Below, one piece after another: positions 53,097-55,419 of a stretch of 55,419 nt of DNA. Below the pieces are notes generated by a model that worked only from the letters and a program-made list of their open reading frames with translations, made no database searches and had not been told where the DNA came from. The translations under genes were made by a program, and so were the position numbers. Position 1 is the first letter of the stretch. The number at the start of each line of letters is the position of its first letter. The DNA is taken from assembly GCA_009697485.1 (NCBI GenBank), contig SICY01000001.1, forward strand, positions 1 to 55,419, given 5' to 3'. The stretch is from Nitrosarchaeum sp. (GTDB lineage: Archaea > Thermoproteota > Nitrososphaeria > Nitrososphaerales > Nitrosopumilaceae).

Positions 53097-53217
53097 CCAT
53101 GCTAGGCGTCAATTAGATGTGTTTCAAAAGGATTCAGTGCGAGTCAAATATTATAATTTTCACACTTTATTTCTTATTTTAGCCTCCGATCTGAGATATT
53201 GAGTTAAATTCCAAAAT
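53097..53217. other. Short unassigned gap right of rps13
   Basis: About 120 nt between rps13 and the tiny Cys-rich gene. It has no ORF and no C/D-box order on either strand. Confidence 0.4.
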
Positions 53218-53370
53218 TTATCTAAAGTCTGAATCTTCTGTCCAGTCTTTACCTTGTACATTCCATTGATTGCATTTGCAGCACTTCTTTACTCCTCTTT
53301 GAGCATCTATTTCGATACAGAAACAATGTTCTCCTTTTCCTGATGTATCTTTAATACATAATTTCTGCAT
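53218..53370 (-). CDS. 50-residue cysteine-rich protein
   Basis: The frame begins MQKLCIKDTSGKGEHCFCIE, has CCKCNQWN in the middle and ends WTEDSDFR. Five of six cysteines are in HCFC and CCKC, an arrangement able to bind one zinc ion or an iron-sulfur cluster. ATG start and stop are both clean, and base composition fits coding sequence. I do not recognise the family. It is divergent from the winged-helix gene next to it. Confidence 0.6.
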   Translation of the reverse strand: MQKLCIKDTSGKGEHCFCIEIDAQRGVKKCCKCNQWNVQGKDWTEDSDFR

Positions 53371-53439
53371 TATTTGTAATTACAATATTTTACTAATTAT
53401 CCTATTGGTGTAAATCATGTGCAATTTTCTCTTAGAAAA

Positions 53440-53447
53440 GTTATAAG
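53440..53447 (+). promoter_or_regulatory. TATA box of the winged-helix gene
   Basis: GTTATAAG is centred about 29 nt before ATG 53473, again in line with a leaderless transcript. Confidence 0.45.
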
Positions 53448-53472
53448 TTCACATAAAGATTGATGATTATAA

Positions 53473-53784
53473 ATGGATGATACTTTTGATAGAGAAAAAG
53501 TGGTTGATTGTATGTTTGATCCTGTTACATCGTCTATTTTAGCTGAATTAGAAGATGGTGAAAAAGAATGTTCCTTTTTAGCAGAAAAATCTTCTATTTC
53601 TGAAAGTGAGGTTTCTGAAAGGCTTTCTTATTTGTTAGCTCATGGATTTATTTTTAAAAATTCTAATAATGGAAAATCTATATTTTCTGCAAATACTGAA
53701 AAATTAACTCAAATTGTAGAAAACAGTGATACCTTTAATGCAACAATTGAAGGGTTGGAAAAAATGGATAGTTATCTTAACTAA
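53473..53784 (+). CDS. Winged-helix (ArsR-like) DNA-binding protein
   Basis: 103 residues. The pattern is a helix-turn-helix with the recognition part SISESEVSERLSYLLAHGFI followed by a beta wing (NGKSIFSANTEKL) and a C-terminal dimerisation helix. No metal-binding Cys/His pair of classic ArsR sensors is clear. The target is unknown; it sits beside the membrane protein and the oxidase, so a local regulatory role is possible. It overlaps the convergent membrane-protein gene by 8 nt. Confidence 0.75.
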   Translation: MDDTFDREKVVDCMFDPVTSSILAELEDGEKECSFLAEKSSISESEVSERLSYLLAHGFIFKNSNNGKSIFSANTEKLTQIVENSDTFNATIEGLEKMDSYLN

Positions 53785-54280
53785 AAGGTTTCTTACGATT
53801 TTTGATTGCATAAATGGCAACTCCTACTATTCCAATCAACCCAATTATGAGAATGTATAGGGAAATGAACCCTAATGATTTCTTACCTGCATCTGGTTCT
53901 GGTCCTATCACTCCAAAGATTTTGATTTCTTTTTCATCTAGATTTTCAATAACTAATTTGTATATTCCTGATATTGTAATGTTGAATCGTCCTTCAAAAA
54001 CTTCTTCATCAATTAATTGAGATTCTATTTCTTTGTCAAATGGATCTAATATTTTTGCTGTGATTCCTTCTTTAAAATTAATTATCTGAATTGCATAAAT
54101 TCCAGTTTGTGTTTTTGTATTGTCTAATTCGACTGGAATTGTCAAATTTTCTCCAAATTTGACTTGGCCTTCTCTTTTATTCAAATCCTCAAAAATTACT
54201 TGATTTCCATAAAATGATAGTATTATTCCCACGCCTACTATGCTACCTACAATCACAAAAAGAATGCCTGATTTTTGCAT
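53777..54280 (-). CDS. Membrane-anchored protein with an extracytoplasmic beta domain, unknown
   Basis: 167 residues. Helix 1 (about 4-25) could act as an uncleaved signal anchor, residues 30-125 form a beta-rich domain facing outside, and helix 2 (about 135-160) is followed by basic KNRKKPFS. The layout recalls GOLD/emp24-like lumenal domains but the match is weak. A TATA-like GGTTTAAAC (complement of 54304-54312) is about 27 nt before the ATG. Confidence 0.65.
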   Translation of the reverse strand: MQKSGILFVIVGSIVGVGIILSFYGNQVIFEDLNKREGQVKFGENLTIPVELDNTKTQTGIYAIQIINFKEGITAKILDPFDKEIESQLIDEEVFEGRFNITISGIYKLVIENLDEKEIKIFGVIGPEPDAGKKSLGFISLYILIIGLIGIVGVAIYAIKNRKKPFS

Positions 54281-54348
54281 AGTCTATTTGTAATATTCTT
54301 TAGTTTAAACCTAATTTTTAATAACTAGAATTCATTTTACTTCATAAA

Positions 54349-54387
54349 TTTAGACTAGGCTAAAAAAGTTAGCCTAGGCTAACTTTT
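54349..54387. promoter_or_regulatory. Tandem palindromic operator (metal-regulator type) at the multicopper oxidase promoter
   Basis: Two similar palindromes lie side by side. The first (54349-54364) reads TTTAGACTAGGCTAAA, with one mismatch between arms. The second is a perfect 24-bp palindrome (54364-54387) with core GTTAGCCTAGGCTAAC. The centres are 19 bp apart, close to two helical turns, so two dimers could bind on about the same face. The second ends inside the TATA box (54384-54392). The core resembles the DtxR/IdeR/MntR-type boxes (TTAGG-N-CCTAA family); this comparison is from memory. Confidence 0.8.
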
Positions 54388-54392
54388 AAATA
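54384..54392 (+). promoter_or_regulatory. TATA box of the multicopper oxidase gene
   Basis: TTTTAAATA, centred about 29 nt before the TTG at 54418. It overlaps the right arm of the perfect palindrome, so a bound repressor would block TBP. Confidence 0.65.
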
Positions 54393-54417
54393 AACAAATT
54401 ACCTTTATTGATTATCC

Positions 54418-55419
54418 TTGAAACTTAATCGATCAACTACCATGTTGATGCTATCTGCAATTATTGGCGTCTCAACAATTATTGTTTTTTCGGTATTTTC
54501 CGAAGCCCAATTAGAACCAAAAATATTTGTTACTCATTCAGGTCAAGTAATTCGAACATCTGGAGATGTTTTAGATCCACTTTATACTGCTTCAACCGTT
54601 GAATTCGATCCGAGCAAATATCTTCGAGATTTTAATTATGGAAGGATCTCTGAATTAAATGGTCAAACAATTAGAGAATTTACAATAATTGCAGAAGATG
54701 ATAAAATACAAGAAATATCTCCTGGTGTTTTTTACAATGTTTGGACTTTTAATGGAACTGTCCCTGGTCCTACAATTCGTGCAACTGAAGGCGATTTAGT
54801 TCGAATTCATTTCATCAACAATGGTTCTAAATATCACACAATGCATTTCCATGGAATTCATCCGGCTGAGATGGATGGCGTATTTGAAACTGTGGGTCCT
54901 GGCGGTGGACAATTTATTTACGAATTTGAAGCTGGTCCTGTGGGGGTTCATCCATATCACTGTCATGTTATGCCGCTTGAAGAACATATTTCACATGGCC
55001 TTTATGGTGTTTACATAGTAGATCCAAAAGAAGGAAGACTGCCAGCTGATGAAATGGTTATGGTTCTAAATGGATTTGATACTAATTTTGACACTGAAAA
55101 TAATTTCTATGCTGCTAATTCAATTCCGTTTTATTACCAACATCATCCAATCCAAATTAAAACAAATGAACTAATTCGTATCTATGTTGTAAATATGGTA
55201 GAATTTGATCCAATAAACAATTTTCATCTACATGGAAATCTGTACAATTACTATCCTACAGGCACTAGTACTGTTCCTTCCACATATACTGACATGATAA
55301 CACTATCCCAAACTGAAAGAGGCATCATGGAATTCAAATATGATTATCCCGGAAAATATCTATTTCATGCACATAAGGTAGAATTTTCAGAAAAAGGTTG
55401 GGTTGGAATATTTCTAGTA
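54418..55419 (+). CDS. Multicopper oxidase, two-domain (NirK/laccase-like), 3' end outside window
   Basis: At least 334 residues from TTG 54418, which gives a Lys/Arg-containing signal peptide start (LKLNRSTTMLMLSAIIGV, the first codon read as Met); ATG 54442 would lose the charges. Copper motifs, numbered from the ATG, are HTMHFHG (132-138) and HPYHCHVMPLEEHISHG (170-186), with T1 ligands Cys174 and His182 and Leu where NirK has the axial Met. The second domain has NNFHLHG and YLFHAHK. The YHCH motif favours a laccase-like trinuclear centre. The protein is exported. Some archaeal relatives are fused to a ZIP metal transporter; the truncation hides this. Expression is probably metal-controlled. 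Confidence 0.93.
   Translation, partial: MKLNRSTTMLMLSAIIGVSTIIVFSVFSEAQLEPKIFVTHSGQVIRTSGDVLDPLYTASTVEFDPSKYLRDFNYGRISELNGQTIREFTIIAEDDKIQEISPGVFYNVWTFNGTVPGPTIRATEGDLVRIHFINNGSKYHTMHFHGIHPAEMDGVFETVGPGGGQFIYEFEAGPVGVHPYHCHVMPLEEHISHGLYGVYIVDPKEGRLPADEMVMVLNGFDTNFDTENNFYAANSIPFYYQHHPIQIKTNELIRIYVVNMVEFDPINNFHLHGNLYNYYPTGTSTVPSTYTDMITLSQTERGIMEFKYDYPGKYLFHAHKVEFSEKGWVGIFLV

Noticed and set aside
1..55419. CRISPR array, insertion sequence, integrase, prophage or defence island
   Set aside because: No regularly spaced repeats, transposase-like frames or att-like duplications next to the tRNAs were seen; gene content is housekeeping.

Overview
The window is AT-rich archaeal DNA from an ammonia-oxidising archaeon of the Nitrosopumilus type (Nitrososphaerota/Thaumarchaeota). 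Four things support this. The three-gene acetyl-/propionyl-CoA carboxylase operon is that of the 3-hydroxypropionate/4-hydroxybutyrate CO2-fixation cycle. Complex I has eleven subunits and no NADH module. The rpoN-eno-rpsB-Memo-mevalonate cluster is archaeal. A two-domain multicopper oxidase begins at the right edge. Genes are densely packed, with ATGA/GTGA/TTGA overlaps, many TTG and GTG starts, and TATA boxes about 24-30 nt before the start codon, which points to leaderless mRNAs. The assignment rests on recalled family knowledge; no database search was run.

Layout. 1-4.8 kb: a DUF1059 protein (cut by the edge), a flavin/ferredoxin reductase-like protein, an IMPase/FBPase-family phosphatase, an unknown protein, the replication factor C large subunit and a Cys-rich protein. 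4.9-8.5 kb: the carboxylase operon. 8.5-19.4 kb: a peroxiredoxin, then nuoABCDHIJKMLN. 19.4-24.2 kb: a polyprenyl synthase, tRNA-Glu with a probable T-loop intron, a CADD-like diiron protein that probably makes p-aminobenzoate, a CAT tRNA, a candidate C/D-box sRNA, pyrE, a LarA-like protein and a membrane protease. 24.2-30 kb: Ard1-type acetyltransferase, Trm5-like methyltransferase, ABCE1, 5S rRNA, a zinc finger, leucyl aminopeptidase and a DCC protein.

30-33.4 kb is a non-oxidative pentose-phosphate operon: a transketolase N-half fused to ribulose-phosphate epimerase, then the transketolase C-half, then transaldolase. 33.4-38 kb holds a small TGRGTG-repeat protein, a CorA transporter, tRNA-His and several small proteins. 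38-47 kb is one long leftward operon: rpoN, eno, rpsB, Memo, mevalonate kinase, isopentenyl phosphate kinase, IPP isomerase, GGPP synthase, GluRS and a FAH-family enzyme. It joins transcription, translation and glycolysis to membrane-lipid precursor supply. 47-53 kb: tRNA-Leu, translin, an operon of NAD(P)HX epimerase, MBL hydrolase and UPF0284, then glmS, rps4 and rps13. The right end has a 50-residue Cys-rich protein, a winged-helix protein, a membrane protein and the multicopper oxidase behind a striking tandem palindromic operator.

I saw no CRISPR array, insertion sequence, integrase or prophage. The window is core chromosome. The most interesting items are the tandem operator at the oxidase, the CADD-like enzyme, the transketolase-epimerase fusion, the TGRGTG-repeat protein, the IPP isomerase without its usual cysteine, the split-loop tRNA-Glu and the sRNA candidate.
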